This document shows positions 8,975-18,215 of a stretch of 64,000 nt of DNA, one piece after another. The notes beneath the pieces were generated by a model, which ran no database searches, was not told the origin of the DNA, and saw only the letters and a list, made by a program, of their open reading frames with translations. This DNA is from Microbacterium sp. SYP-A9085 (GTDB taxonomy: Bacteria; Actinomycetota; Actinomycetes; Actinomycetales; Microbacteriaceae): assembly GCF_009649635.1 (NCBI RefSeq), contig NZ_WJII01000006.1, positions 155,903-219,902 on the forward strand, written 5' to 3'. How positions within the stretch are numbered: position 1 is the first letter of the stretch; each line of letters begins with the position of its first letter. A program made the translations under genes and the position numbers.

Positions 8975-9784
8975 ATGAACGCTTCACAGACGCCGAGCGT
9001 CCCGGTCAAGGAAGGCTCTCGGACGGTGCGCTCGGTCGTCCACGCGGTCAAGCTGCTCAAGAGCCTCTCCCGCTCGAGCGGGCCCACGAGCCTCGGGGAG
9101 CTGGCCGCGGATGTCGGACTGAGCAAGCCCGCGACGTTCAACCTGCTGAAGACGCTCGAAATCGAGGGCCTCGTCGCGAAAGACGGCTCGGCGCAGTACC
9201 GACTGACCTGGGGAATGTACGAGTTGGGCAGCGCGGTCGTGCGATCGACCGATCTCACCCGGGTCGGCCGGTTCCACCTCGACTCGCTCGCGGACGCGAC
9301 CGGCGAGGCGGTCCTCCTGGCGATCATGGACGAGGACTCCGTGCTCTATGTCGATCGCGGCCAGTCCGCCGACTCGTTCGCCATGGTGGCCAACGTGGGC
9401 AGGCGCTCCCCCCTGCACACGAACGCCTCGGGCAAGGTGCTGCTGGCGTGGCAGAGCAGGGAGTTCGTCGACGAGTTCCTGGCATCCGGTCCGCTGGAGC
9501 GCAAGACGCCGTACACGATCACCGACCCCGACGCGCTGCGCCGCGAGCTCGCCGCCGTCCGCCGTGATGGATATGCGATGTGCGCCCAGGAGCAGGAGGA
9601 GGGCCTGTCGAGCATCTCCGTCCCGGTGACCGGCCACACCGGCGAAATAGTGGCGGCCATGACGATAGCCGCCCCCACGCAGCGGATCGACCTGCGCTCG
9701 GCACCCGCGCTGCGCACGCAGCTGATGACCGAGGCGGCCGCGATGTCGAAGCATCTCGGGGCCGAGGCGTCGATCGGCGCGTAG
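8975..9784 (+). CDS. IclR-family transcriptional regulator (second copy)
   Basis: 269 residues, with a winged helix at about 20-80 (LGELAADVGLSKPATFNLLKTLE) and an IclR effector domain at 90-260. It closely resembles the product of 4724-5545: both share VLYVDR, LHTxASGKVLL and QExxxLSSxxVPV. It lies 51 bases downstream of the permease and may be co-transcribed with the importer. Two IclR paralogues framing one importer suggest two inducers, or one regulator per flanking operon. The 37-bp dyad of the other promoters is not seen ahead of this gene. Confidence 0.9.
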   Translation: MNASQTPSVPVKEGSRTVRSVVHAVKLLKSLSRSSGPTSLGELAADVGLSKPATFNLLKTLEIEGLVAKDGSAQYRLTWGMYELGSAVVRSTDLTRVGRFHLDSLADATGEAVLLAIMDEDSVLYVDRGQSADSFAMVANVGRRSPLHTNASGKVLLAWQSREFVDEFLASGPLERKTPYTITDPDALRRELAAVRRDGYAMCAQEQEEGLSSISVPVTGHTGEIVAAMTIAAPTQRIDLRSAPALRTQLMTEAAAMSKHLGAEASIGA

Positions 9785-9830
9785 GACGGCCGCCGTTGTG
9801 CGGGCGGTGGCCCGATGGGACACTCGTGCC

Positions 9831-10208
9831 ATGAGCAATGACATCAGCATCGCGGTCGGGATGTTCACGGTCGCGGACCAGGACGCCGCAGTGGCCTTCT
9901 ACACCGACACGCTCGGCTGGGAGGTCCGCACGGACGTCTCCTGGGGCGAGGGCGAGGGCGCCGGCCGATGGGTCGAGGTGGCACCCCGCGGATCGGCGGC
10001 GCGGCTGGCGCTGAACCCGCCGATGAGCGGTCAGCCCGGCGGTGGGTCGATCGGTGTGGAGACAGGCGACCTGAGCGCCGAGCGGGACCGCCTGGCGGGC
10101 CTCGGCATCGAGATCTCGAACGAGATGCCCGCCGGCGGACCCGTCCCCGCGATGTTCTCGATCAACGACCCCGACGGCAATTGGATCTGGGTGGTCGCCA
10201 CCGACTGA
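9831..10208 (+). CDS. VOC-superfamily (glyoxalase/bleomycin-resistance type) protein
   Basis: A 125-residue protein from ATG 9831. The pattern AVAFYTDTLGWEVRTDV and the C-terminal FSINDPDGNWIWVV are hallmarks of the vicinal-oxygen-chelate fold with paired beta-alpha-beta-beta-beta units. These small dimeric proteins include glyoxalases, dioxygenases and drug-binding proteins, so the reaction cannot be assigned. It is probably monocistronic and is convergent with the protease gene, leaving 21 bases between their stops. Confidence 0.82.
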   Translation: MSNDISIAVGMFTVADQDAAVAFYTDTLGWEVRTDVSWGEGEGAGRWVEVAPRGSAARLALNPPMSGQPGGGSIGVETGDLSAERDRLAGLGIEISNEMPAGGPVPAMFSINDPDGNWIWVVATD

Positions 10209-10229
10209 AGGAGCGCGGCGCGGCGTCGG

Positions 10230-11165
10230 TCAGGGCACGCGGAGCTCGTCGGGCTGGACGACGACGTCCACGAGAGCGCCGTTTCGCCACACCGTCATCT
10301 CCATGCGGCGCCCGATGGCAGCCTCGACCATGGCGCGCTGCACCCCGGTGGCATCCAGGATTCGGACCCCGTCGAGCGAGAGGACGATGTCGCCGGGGTG
10401 CGCGCCGGCGACGGCCGCGGGGCTGCCGGCGACGACGGAGACCACCTGCATCCCCATCTGCGACCCGGCCTTCGCCGCGGCCGCGGGGCTGAGCGGCACC
10501 GTCGCCCCGGCGACGCCGAGCCACGCGCGACGCACCCGGCCGGCAGTGCGCAGCGCATCGATGATGGCCCGGGTCGTGGCGTTGATCGGCACGGCCAGTC
10601 CCAGTCCCACGCCGGCGACGGCCGTGTTCACGCCGATCATGCGCGCGGAGCTGTCGGCGAGCACGCCGCCGCTGTTCCCGGGGTTGAGCGCCGCGTCCGT
10701 CTGGATGACCTCGTCGATCACGCGGCCGGATCGCGTGGGCAGCGACCGGCCGAGCGCGGAGACGATGCCGGCGGTGACGCTCCCCGCGAGCCCGAGCGGA
10801 TTGCCGAGGGCGACCACGAGCTGGCCGACCTGCAGGCCGGCGGCGTCGCCGAGCGTGACGGGCGGCGGGGTGGGCGCGTCGGCGCGGAGCACGGCGAGAT
10901 CCGACAGGGGGTCCGCGCCGACGACGTGCGCGGCGCTCGTCGTACCGTCCGAGAACGCGAGACTCACCTCGACGGCGTCTGCCACCACGTGGGCGCTGGT
11001 GAGCAGATGACGATCCGCGGTGATCACCGACGCGCTGCCGGCGCCGCCGCCCTGGCGCGTGCGCACAGCGACCGCGGCGACCGACGGCAGGACCGTGCGC
11101 GTCACGCGCGTGACCGCCGCCGAGTAGGCATCCAGTGCGCCGGCATCGGGTGAGGGCTCGTTCAC
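10230..11165 (-). CDS. S1C (HtrA/DegP-type) serine protease with PDZ domain
   Basis: 311 residues. The trypsin-like domain carries the catalytic triad: His in LTSAHVV, Asp in DPLSDLAVL, Ser in NPGNSGG. A C-terminal PDZ domain (about residues 215-305) contains VVAGSPAAVAGAHPGDIVLSLDG. Unlike most actinobacterial HtrA proteins there is no visible signal peptide or membrane anchor in front of the protease domain, so it may be cytoplasmic, or the true start may lie elsewhere. Its role is probably protein quality control. Nothing in the neighbourhood suggests a specific target. Confidence 0.85.
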   Translation of the reverse strand: MNEPSPDAGALDAYSAAVTRVTRTVLPSVAAVAVRTRQGGGAGSASVITADRHLLTSAHVVADAVEVSLAFSDGTTSAAHVVGADPLSDLAVLRADAPTPPPVTLGDAAGLQVGQLVVALGNPLGLAGSVTAGIVSALGRSLPTRSGRVIDEVIQTDAALNPGNSGGVLADSSARMIGVNTAVAGVGLGLAVPINATTRAIIDALRTAGRVRRAWLGVAGATVPLSPAAAAKAGSQMGMQVVSVVAGSPAAVAGAHPGDIVLSLDGVRILDATGVQRAMVEAAIGRRMEMTVWRNGALVDVVVQPDELRVP

Positions 11166-11243
11166 GCCTTCAGTCTGCGACGGTGGGCGTGCTCGGGACC
11201 CGAATTCGCTGACGGCGCACAGGGTGCTGCGCGCATGGCGGCC

Positions 11244-12161
11244 TCATGACCGAACGGCGATGATCGTCTTTCCCGTACGCCGCGCGGTCGGGTTGAGGGC
11301 GGCGACGGCGTCGTCGAGGTCCGCAATGTCGCCGATGTTGGTGCGGAGCCGACCGTCCCGCACGCGCTGGACGATCTCGCCGAGCTGGCGGCGGTCGGAC
11401 TCGACGACGAAATCGATCGCCAGGCCGCCCCCGGGGCGAACCTCGGCGGGCCCCGTGATGGTCACCAGCGTTCCTCCGGCCCGGATCAGACGGGCGGACC
11501 GTGCTTGGATGTCGCCCCCGATGACGTCGAACACCAGGTCGATCCTGCCGACGTCCTCGAGCGCATCGTTCTCGAGGTCGACGAACTCGTGCGCGCCGAA
11601 GTCGAGCGCCTTCTGACGATCGGCGGCCCGTCCGGTCCCGATCACGTGCGCGCCGGCCTCACGGGCGAGCTGAGTGACCATCGTCCCGACCGCGCCGGCC
11701 GCACCGTGCGCGAGGACGGTCTGCCCCGCCTGGAGCCGGCCGTGCTGGAACAGGCCCTGCCAGGCGGTGAGGCCCGAAATCGGCAGGGACGCGCCCACCG
11801 CGAAGTCGATGTCGCCGGGCAGGGGTGCGAGGTTGCGCGCCTCCACCGCGACGTACTCCGCCAGGGTCCCGTCGCGATGCCAGTCCGAGATGCCGAAGAC
11901 CCGCTGCCCGACGGACAGCCCGGTCGTGCCGTAGCCGAGAGCGCTGACCACACCCGCCACCTCGTGTCCGAGGATCGAGGGCGTCCGATCCCGGCCCGCC
12001 CGGTCCTTCCAGGTGGACGGCCACTCCACCTCCGTCGGCACGTATCCCGACGCGTGGATCTCCACGATGACTTCGTTGATCGCCGGCTGTGGTTCCGGCC
12101 GCTGCGTCACGGTCATTCCGGCCGCTCCCGGGCCCCTGTCCGTCACGACGATTGCTTTCAT
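11244..12161 (-). CDS. NADP-dependent quinone oxidoreductase-like (zinc-free MDR) protein
   Basis: 305 residues of the medium-chain dehydrogenase/reductase superfamily. GHEVAGVV and the nucleotide motif AHGAAGAVGTMVTQLA are clear; FGAHEFVDLENDALEDVGRIDLVFD matches the quinone-reductase branch, and the structural zinc Cys cluster is absent. It probably reduces quinones or enones with NADPH. The C-terminus IADLDDAVAALNPTARRTGKTIIAV is typical of the branch. No operon partner is apparent; the MFS gene upstream is 69 bases away on the same strand. Confidence 0.85.
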   Translation of the reverse strand: MKAIVVTDRGPGAAGMTVTQRPEPQPAINEVIVEIHASGYVPTEVEWPSTWKDRAGRDRTPSILGHEVAGVVSALGYGTTGLSVGQRVFGISDWHRDGTLAEYVAVEARNLAPLPGDIDFAVGASLPISGLTAWQGLFQHGRLQAGQTVLAHGAAGAVGTMVTQLAREAGAHVIGTGRAADRQKALDFGAHEFVDLENDALEDVGRIDLVFDVIGGDIQARSARLIRAGGTLVTITGPAEVRPGGGLAIDFVVESDRRQLGEIVQRVRDGRLRTNIGDIADLDDAVAALNPTARRTGKTIIAVRS

Positions 12162-12230
12162 GTGCGTGCCCGCTGCTCTCTCGGAGATGTTCTTCCTGGC
12201 TCTTTCCTAGCACCCCCACCTCACGTGCAG

Positions 12231-13457
12231 TCACGCGTTCAGAGCTGCGGACTTCCGCCGGGAGCGGTTCCTGATGAGGAACGGGAGCAGGACGGCGAGG
12301 GCGAGCGCCTGAATGGCGGCGGTGGTCACGACGAACGCGACGAGCGAGGTGCTGTACAGCCATCCAGCGAGGGCGCCGCCGAGCGCCGCCGCGATGCCGA
12401 GCGCCGCGGCGAAGAGCCCGTATGCGGTCGCCCGGTGCGAGGGCGGGACGAGGTCGGCGATCGTGGCCCGCAGCGTGGACTCCTGGATGCCCAGGGCGGC
12501 ACCCCACAGCACCGCCCCGATCAACACCGCGATAACCGCGCCCCCGAACGCGAGTGCCGGCAGAACGGCGCACACGGGCGGCAGCACCACCAGGGCCGCC
12601 GGCCCGATGCGGTCGTACAACCATCCGGTGGCCAGCGCGACGACCGCGTCGACGAGCATGACTCCGGCGTAGACGACCGGCACCCACGGGGCGGGCAAGA
12701 TGCCCTGCTCGACGATATGGAACGAGATCAGTCCGAACGTCGCGAATCCCGTCATGGTGAGGGCGCCGAAGCCGGAGTACACCCAGAAGGCGCCCGGCAG
12801 CCGGAACCCGTCCGCGGGCTTCGGCTCGGACCCCTCCGGGCGTTCCGGATGCGCGTTGCCCTCGAACAGCTCGGGACGCGGCGCACGCGACCGCAACCAC
12901 AGCAGAAGCACGATCGCCGCGACACCGGGCACCACGAGGATCCCGAGCGACGGCCGGTAGTCGTCGCCGGTGAGGGCGAGCACCGCCGCGACCAGCAGCG
13001 GGCCGACCACCGCGCCGATCTGGTCGAGCGCCTCGTGCACGGCGAACCCCTTGCCGCGCCCCGTGGCCGCGGTCGCGAACGAGAGCAGCGCATCCTTCGC
13101 GGGCGAGCGGATCGCCTTGCCCACCCGCTCCATGATGATGAGCACGGATGCCAGCAGCACCGTCTGGGCGAAGCCGAGCAGCGGCACCGAGATCACCGTG
13201 AGCACGTACCCCGCGATCGTCCACGCCCAGAACCGGCGCGTCCGGTCGGCGAGCGGTCCAGCGACCAGACGCAGCAGCAGCGCCGACGCCTCGCCGATGC
13301 CGGTGACGACGCCCACCACGACGGCGGAGGCGCCCAGCACCGCCAGGATGGGACCGGTCACAGACCGCGCGCCCTCGTACACGACGTCTGCGAGCAGACT
13401 CACGACGCCGAATGTCGCGACGAACCGCCACGCACTGATCCGCATCCTCGCCGTCAT
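12231..13457 (-). CDS. MFS transporter
   Basis: A 408-residue membrane protein with about twelve hydrophobic segments and a charged cytoplasmic loop near its middle (APRPELFEGNAHPERPEG). The first half has the loop PLADRTRRFWAW, and the second half has GWLYDRIGPAAL in the matching place. The arrangement SLLADVVYEGARSVTGP at the N-terminus is common in a poorly described group of MFS proteins in Actinobacteria and Archaea. The substrate is unknown. Co-transcription with the quinone reductase is possible. Confidence 0.85.
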   Translation of the reverse strand: MTARMRISAWRFVATFGVVSLLADVVYEGARSVTGPILAVLGASAVVVGVVTGIGEASALLLRLVAGPLADRTRRFWAWTIAGYVLTVISVPLLGFAQTVLLASVLIIMERVGKAIRSPAKDALLSFATAATGRGKGFAVHEALDQIGAVVGPLLVAAVLALTGDDYRPSLGILVVPGVAAIVLLLWLRSRAPRPELFEGNAHPERPEGSEPKPADGFRLPGAFWVYSGFGALTMTGFATFGLISFHIVEQGILPAPWVPVVYAGVMLVDAVVALATGWLYDRIGPAALVVLPPVCAVLPALAFGGAVIAVLIGAVLWGAALGIQESTLRATIADLVPPSHRATAYGLFAAALGIAAALGGALAGWLYSTSLVAFVVTTAAIQALALAVLLPFLIRNRSRRKSAALNA

Positions 13458-13506
13458 CGTGCCCCTCTCGCAGGTGAGGAGACCGGCGCCCTCAGGCGGT
13501 GGCCGC

Positions 13507-16500
13507 TCACCGTCGGCCCGCGGCGGTGAGTGCGGCGCACACCGGGGTCTGCGATTCGCCGGGGAAGTATGTCGCCCATTCGGCGGCGGTCAACTCGCGT
13601 CCGGCCATACGACACGCGGCGGCGGCCATGTCGGCGGGATCCAGGTCCCAGTCCAGCACGCCCCGACGAGTGTTGGTGATGAGGGTTCTTCCGTCGGGAC
13701 TCAAGTGCGCCGACGTGAACTCGGGCGAGGATGTGGGCACGTCGAAGCCGAGTTTGCGGCCGCTTGCCACGTCGTACAGCGACGCCTTCTGTGCGACACC
13801 CGCGAGCAGAAGGATGCGCCCGTCGTCGCTGATCTCGAATTCGTCGGCTCCCGCCGTCGGCTTGGCGAGCGTCCGCAATGGCACCAGGTGGGTGGTGCTG
13901 CGACGCATCTCCGACGAGTTCGTGCTGATCACGTCACCTCCGGGCAGCGCGATCGAGGCGGTGTCGCCGGCCAGACCTTGAGCGATCTCCTTGCCGGTGG
14001 TCAGGTCGAACACGGCGGTGACCATGTCCGCCCTGTCCCGGTCCCACCACGAGATGACGGCACGATCGGTGCCGGGGATCTGGTGGATCTGGAGCCAGGT
14101 GCTCCAGAGATTCTTGCCGGTGAAGTCCAGCGGCACCCCTTTCTGCTTCCCCGTCTTCGCGTCGAACGCGACGATCGAATCGTCGGCGATGGCGAACGCG
14201 ATCGCCCCCGGTCCGCCTGGCTGGATGTCGCGGTCGGGGGAGGTGTCGAGGAACTCCCAGGTGCGTGTCCCGTGCGCATCGCCGATCCGCGGCGACGAAG
14301 CCTCTGTCGCCCACCGCGCGACGATGCCCTTGCCCAGGGGGACGATGCGCGATGCGGGCTGACCCGCAGCCCGGCCGGTGCGCAGGTCCCACACCACCGA
14401 GGTCGGCTGGCCTTGCGCATCACGGGCGCCGCTGGTGACAGCGATCGACGACTGATCGATGAACCCTGCGCTGGCAGCGGCGCCCGGAACGGCGAGACGG
14501 GAGATGGGTCCGCCTCCGTCCATCGCGAAGCGGGTGATGAACGGGGTGGTGCGCTGGTTCACGACATAGAGGCTGCCGTCGCCCAGCATGCCCGCTCCGG
14601 TGATCCATTCCGAGGCGGTCGAGAACTCTCGTCCGGTCGGCTCCCCTGTCTCGGTGCTGTATTCGACCGCGGTGCCGCGCTGCTCGACGTACGTGCCGTC
14701 GTTCCCGACGGCGATCGACACGCAGGGGTACGGATCCGCGTCGGCCCGAGTCCAGCGCATGCGCGCGGTCGCCAAGTCGATGAGCGACGTGCCGTCCGGG
14801 CCGCAGCCGATGAGCTGATGATCCCCCGACTGCGCCAAGACACTCGAAGCCACGTCGGAAGCGAGGGCGAAGGACTTCACGAGCTGGTGTGTCCCGGAGT
14901 CGTAGATGTCGATCCGTTTCGGCAGCGCAACAGCGACCGTGCCGTCGCGCAACGGGACAATGCCTCCGGGGTCGGGATCAGCGCCGTTGCTGGCGACGAA
15001 CGGCTTGTCCGTCTTGAGCGTGGCAGCGTCCACCCAGACCGGCGTCTGTCCGGAGTGATCCTCAAGGACCACCGTCCTGCCGTCCGGCGTGAAGCCGCCG
15101 CCGACCGCGATCCTCGCGTCGACGTCGCGCGAGGCGGTCCGCTTCCCCGTCGTGAGGTCGACCGCGACGACATGCTCGATGCAGCAGGGCTGTCCCGACG
15201 GGAACGGCGCGGGGATGACGACGACGGCGCGTTGCGCTCTGTTGTCGATGAAGACCTGGCCACGATAGGGCGTCGTGATGGAGGGGAGGCCGGCGTCGAG
15301 CCGCCGGACCAGCCTGCCCGTCGACAGATCCCAGAGCTCTGCCCGCGCATGCGCGGCGGACGGACCCACCGGGCCGGTCACGGCGAGCGCTTCCGTCGTT
15401 CCCGGCACCGCAGCGGCGAAAGTGCGTTCCGCGGCACCGAACGTGACGGTCGTCGTGGGCGCATCCGGCGCAGACAGGACCGTGAAGAGGGCAGAGGCCG
15501 CGCGTGCATCGCCCGGGCGCTGACGATACAAGGCCGCTGCGAGCAACGCTGCGCCGAATCTGTCCGACTCCCGTGTGGACTGTGCGGTCGCGGCGAGGGC
15601 TTCGAACTGCGCGTCGGACTGCGCCTGAGCGGCTTCCTGAGCCCTCACGGCTGCCAGCCCACCGAGCACGAGTGTCGTCGCGACAAGCATCCCCGCCCCG
15701 ACGAGCGCAACCCGCAGCCGACGATTCTGCCGCCGGTCTCGCGCCGCGGCAGCTGCGACGGATCGCACCTCGTCCGCGTGCCGGGCATCGGAGGCATCGA
15801 GGAACGCGCGCTCCACATCGGTGAGGTCCGGTGAGGATGCATCCCGCCACTCCACCGCCGTCTGCAAACGCGCTCCGCGCCACAGGTCCTCGTCCAGGCG
15901 ACCGGACGCGTTCCAGGCCTGGGCGACGGTGGATACTGCGCCCACCATGCGCGAGCCGACCTCATCCTCTTCGAGCCATCTGCGCAACCTCGGCCACGCC
16001 CGGGCGATCGCCTCGTGCTCGATCGTCAGAGTGCCCTCATCCACGCGCAGCAGGCGCGCGTTCACCAGCCGCTCGATCACGTGCCGCCGCTCGGGGTCCG
16101 CCAGCAACGGGGCGGTCGACACGGGCACGCGCACGACGGAGCCCTCGGGGCTGCGCTCGACGAGTCGAAGCAGCACCGCGCGGCAGGTCGCACGCTGCTC
16201 CGCAGACATCGCGAGATACGCGTCCTCGGCGGTCTGCGCCACCGCCCCGGCGATGCCACCCGTGCTCTGGTACCCGGCGACGGTCATCATCGATCCCTCG
16301 CGACGCGCCCAGGTCTGTGCCAGCGCGTGCGACACATGCGGGAGCGCGGCGTACCGGTCCCCGGCGTCACGGATGACGAGCTCCACCAGTCCGGGCTCCA
16401 ACCGCAGCCCCGCCCGTTCGGCGGGGCGCTCGACGATCTCACGCAGCGCGCTCACGGGAACCGGGCCGAGCGCGGTGAGACCGTCCCGGACACGCTCGCC

Positions 16501-17685
16501 GAGCCCGGGGATCGCGATCAGCGCGTCGACGGCGTCCGACCGCGCCGTCATCACCACGGCGCCGCTGGCGTCAAGCACCCGGCCGAGCGTCGTGGCCGCC
16601 GCCTGCCGGTCTGGCTGCGGCATGCGCGTGAGCTCCTCCGCCTGATCGATGAGGACCGCGTCCGGGACCGCTTCCTCGCAGAGGGCGGCGAGGCGTTCGA
16701 ATCCGTCGATGGACGGCCGAAGCGTCGCCAGAGACCACCCGCGGTCCACAAGCCGCGGTCCGATGCCCGCGAGCAGGACGGAGGACTTGCCGGCTCCAGA
16801 GGGGCCGAGGATGACCACCAGAGCGCCGGGGCGCACTCGGCTGACGAGCGCGTCGACGTCGGCATTCCGCCCGAAGAATTCTTCGGCATCGTCGGGTCCG
16901 TACGAGCGGAGTCCGCGGTAGGGGCATGTTGCGCTGACATCGGGGTGGGGCGCCTCGATGATGAGGTTCGGGTCCTGGCGAAGCATCATCTCCTCGAGGC
17001 TGCGCAGCCGATCGCCCGGCTCCACGCCGAGCTCGTCCCGCAGCCGGCGACGCGCTTCACGAAGCACAGACAGAGCGTCCGCCTGGCGGTCAGCGCGATA
17101 GGCGGCGAGTGCGAGCAGCGCCCATCGCCCCTCGCGCAGGGGGCGTTCGCGGACCAGGCGTTCGGCGTCCGCTATCACCGATCGGTGCTCACCCGTTGCA
17201 AGGCGCGCCTCCAGCAGTTCCTCCTCGGCCGTCTCCCGAATCTCCTGCAGCCGTGCGGCCTCGATGATCGCCGGCTCCCAGTCCGGCAGATCCGGGAAGG
17301 GAGCACCGCGCCAGAGCGCAAGCGCACGGCGATATGTGTCGGCCGCACGGTCGCCATCACCATCCAGAAGATGCCGGCGACCCATCGACACCAAGCGCTC
17401 GAACGCGACGACGTCCACAGCATCCGGGTCAAGTCCGAACGCGTAGCCTGCGCCGCGGGTGTCGACGGCATCCTTTCCCACTCGCGCGCGGATGCGACCG
17501 ACGGACACCTTCACCTGGGCGGGCCATGTTGTCGGGCGCGGACCGTCGCCCCAATAGGCTTCCGCGAGCTCGTCAACCGACAATGGGTGCCCCGGCCGCA
17601 GCACGAGCGCGCTGAAGATCGATCGCTCCCGGGGCTGCAACGAGGCGACCCCGGTGTCCAGCGCGCCGAGCACCCGCACCGTCAT
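13507..17685 (-). CDS. BTAD-type regulator fused to nSTAND NTPase, membrane helix and beta-propeller
   Basis: 1392 residues from ATG 17685; the frame stays open upstream but has no domain there. In order: an OmpR/SARP-like winged helix (about 1-90), a bacterial transcriptional activation domain (about 95-240), then CPYRGLRSYGPDDAEEFFGR leading into an nSTAND1 P-loop domain with Walker A GPSGAGKS at 294-301. A single hydrophobic helix (VALVGAGMLVATTLVLGG) falls at about 660-680, followed by a WD40-like propeller to the end. Related Streptomyces proteins are signal-sensing regulators. A helix between a DNA-binding half and a propeller suggests a membrane-tethered sensor with the propeller outside; topology is inferred. 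The small lipoprotein gene is divergent from it. Confidence 0.88.
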   Translation of the reverse strand: MTVRVLGALDTGVASLQPRERSIFSALVLRPGHPLSVDELAEAYWGDGPRPTTWPAQVKVSVGRIRARVGKDAVDTRGAGYAFGLDPDAVDVVAFERLVSMGRRHLLDGDGDRAADTYRRALALWRGAPFPDLPDWEPAIIEAARLQEIRETAEEELLEARLATGEHRSVIADAERLVRERPLREGRWALLALAAYRADRQADALSVLREARRRLRDELGVEPGDRLRSLEEMMLRQDPNLIIEAPHPDVSATCPYRGLRSYGPDDAEEFFGRNADVDALVSRVRPGALVVILGPSGAGKSSVLLAGIGPRLVDRGWSLATLRPSIDGFERLAALCEEAVPDAVLIDQAEELTRMPQPDRQAAATTLGRVLDASGAVVMTARSDAVDALIAIPGLGERVRDGLTALGPVPVSALREIVERPAERAGLRLEPGLVELVIRDAGDRYAALPHVSHALAQTWARREGSMMTVAGYQSTGGIAGAVAQTAEDAYLAMSAEQRATCRAVLLRLVERSPEGSVVRVPVSTAPLLADPERRHVIERLVNARLLRVDEGTLTIEHEAIARAWPRLRRWLEEDEVGSRMVGAVSTVAQAWNASGRLDEDLWRGARLQTAVEWRDASSPDLTDVERAFLDASDARHADEVRSVAAAAARDRRQNRRLRVALVGAGMLVATTLVLGGLAAVRAQEAAQAQSDAQFEALAATAQSTRESDRFGAALLAAALYRQRPGDARAASALFTVLSAPDAPTTTVTFGAAERTFAAAVPGTTEALAVTGPVGPSAAHARAELWDLSTGRLVRRLDAGLPSITTPYRGQVFIDNRAQRAVVVIPAPFPSGQPCCIEHVVAVDLTTGKRTASRDVDARIAVGGGFTPDGRTVVLEDHSGQTPVWVDAATLKTDKPFVASNGADPDPGGIVPLRDGTVAVALPKRIDIYDSGTHQLVKSFALASDVASSVLAQSGDHQLIGCGPDGTSLIDLATARMRWTRADADPYPCVSIAVGNDGTYVEQRGTAVEYSTETGEPTGREFSTASEWITGAGMLGDGSLYVVNQRTTPFITRFAMDGGGPISRLAVPGAAASAGFIDQSSIAVTSGARDAQGQPTSVVWDLRTGRAAGQPASRIVPLGKGIVARWATEASSPRIGDAHGTRTWEFLDTSPDRDIQPGGPGAIAFAIADDSIVAFDAKTGKQKGVPLDFTGKNLWSTWLQIHQIPGTDRAVISWWDRDRADMVTAVFDLTTGKEIAQGLAGDTASIALPGGDVISTNSSEMRRSTTHLVPLRTLAKPTAGADEFEISDDGRILLLAGVAQKASLYDVASGRKLGFDVPTSSPEFTSAHLSPDGRTLITNTRRGVLDWDLDPADMAAAACRMAGRELTAAEWATYFPGESQTPVCAALTAAGRR

Positions 17686-17789
17686 GACAGCCAGTGTGAG
17701 CACTGTCCCCCATCGCGTCAATGAGGACGGATACCGGACGGATACCACCGGGCAGCGGATCGGATACCCCCGCGGCGGACCCTGGTCGC

Positions 17790-18077
17790 ATGACCACATC
17801 ACACAACGTCCGCCGACTGGCCGCCGCCACAGTCATCGTCGCGCTGGGCACATCACTGTCGGCGTGCACGACGCGCATCGCGGCGTCCCCGATGCCCGCA
17901 TCGAGCCCGGTGCCGGCGGCCCGGCCGTTCTGGCGCACGGCACCGCACTGGTCGCAGCTGCATCTCTGCGCCGACGACCGGGTTCACACCGGCGCGTCGG
18001 ACTCGTTCGCACACGCGTGGCGCGAGTGCGTCATCCTGATGTCCCTCGCTGAGCCGCCGGCATCCATCGTCCGATGA
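17790..18077 (+). CDS. Small secreted lipoprotein, function unknown
   Basis: 95 residues from ATG 17790. A basic start (NVRRL), a hydrophobic core and the lipobox LSAC (Cys26) predict a lipoprotein of about 70 mature residues. The mature part has two further Cys (LHLCADD and WRECVI) that could form a disulfide, and an A/P-rich linker after the anchor. It resembles small lipoproteins often found in Actinobacteria, but no family is recognised. It is divergent from the large nSTAND regulator with 104 bases between starts, so it could be a target or partner; this is only positional. Confidence 0.6.
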   Translation: MTTSHNVRRLAAATVIVALGTSLSACTTRIAASPMPASSPVPAARPFWRTAPHWSQLHLCADDRVHTGASDSFAHAWRECVILMSLAEPPASIVR

Positions 18078-18215
18078 GCGGGATGTCGTCGTATCAGCTC
18101 CCGGTGAGTCGTATTGGGAACTGAAACCCAGGTGACGCGCGGCTGAACGAGTGCCGACCACTCCATGGGAACCGAGCGCGCATGTTCCCGACGATGGAGG
18201 TGAGCCGGGCGTGAG

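Noticed and set aside
8923..8975. Third copy of the IclR dyad ahead of the second iclR gene
   Set aside because: A GTTAC-type half is present, but the 18-1-18 spacing and the opposite arm are missing.
11659..13431. 590-codon ORF across the MFS and quinone reductase genes
   Set aside because: Out-of-frame reading of two real minus-strand genes.
17685..17802. N-terminal extension of the BTAD regulator by 39 residues
   Set aside because: The extension lacks any domain and covers the promoter shared with the lipoprotein gene; ATG 17685 starts exactly at the winged helix.
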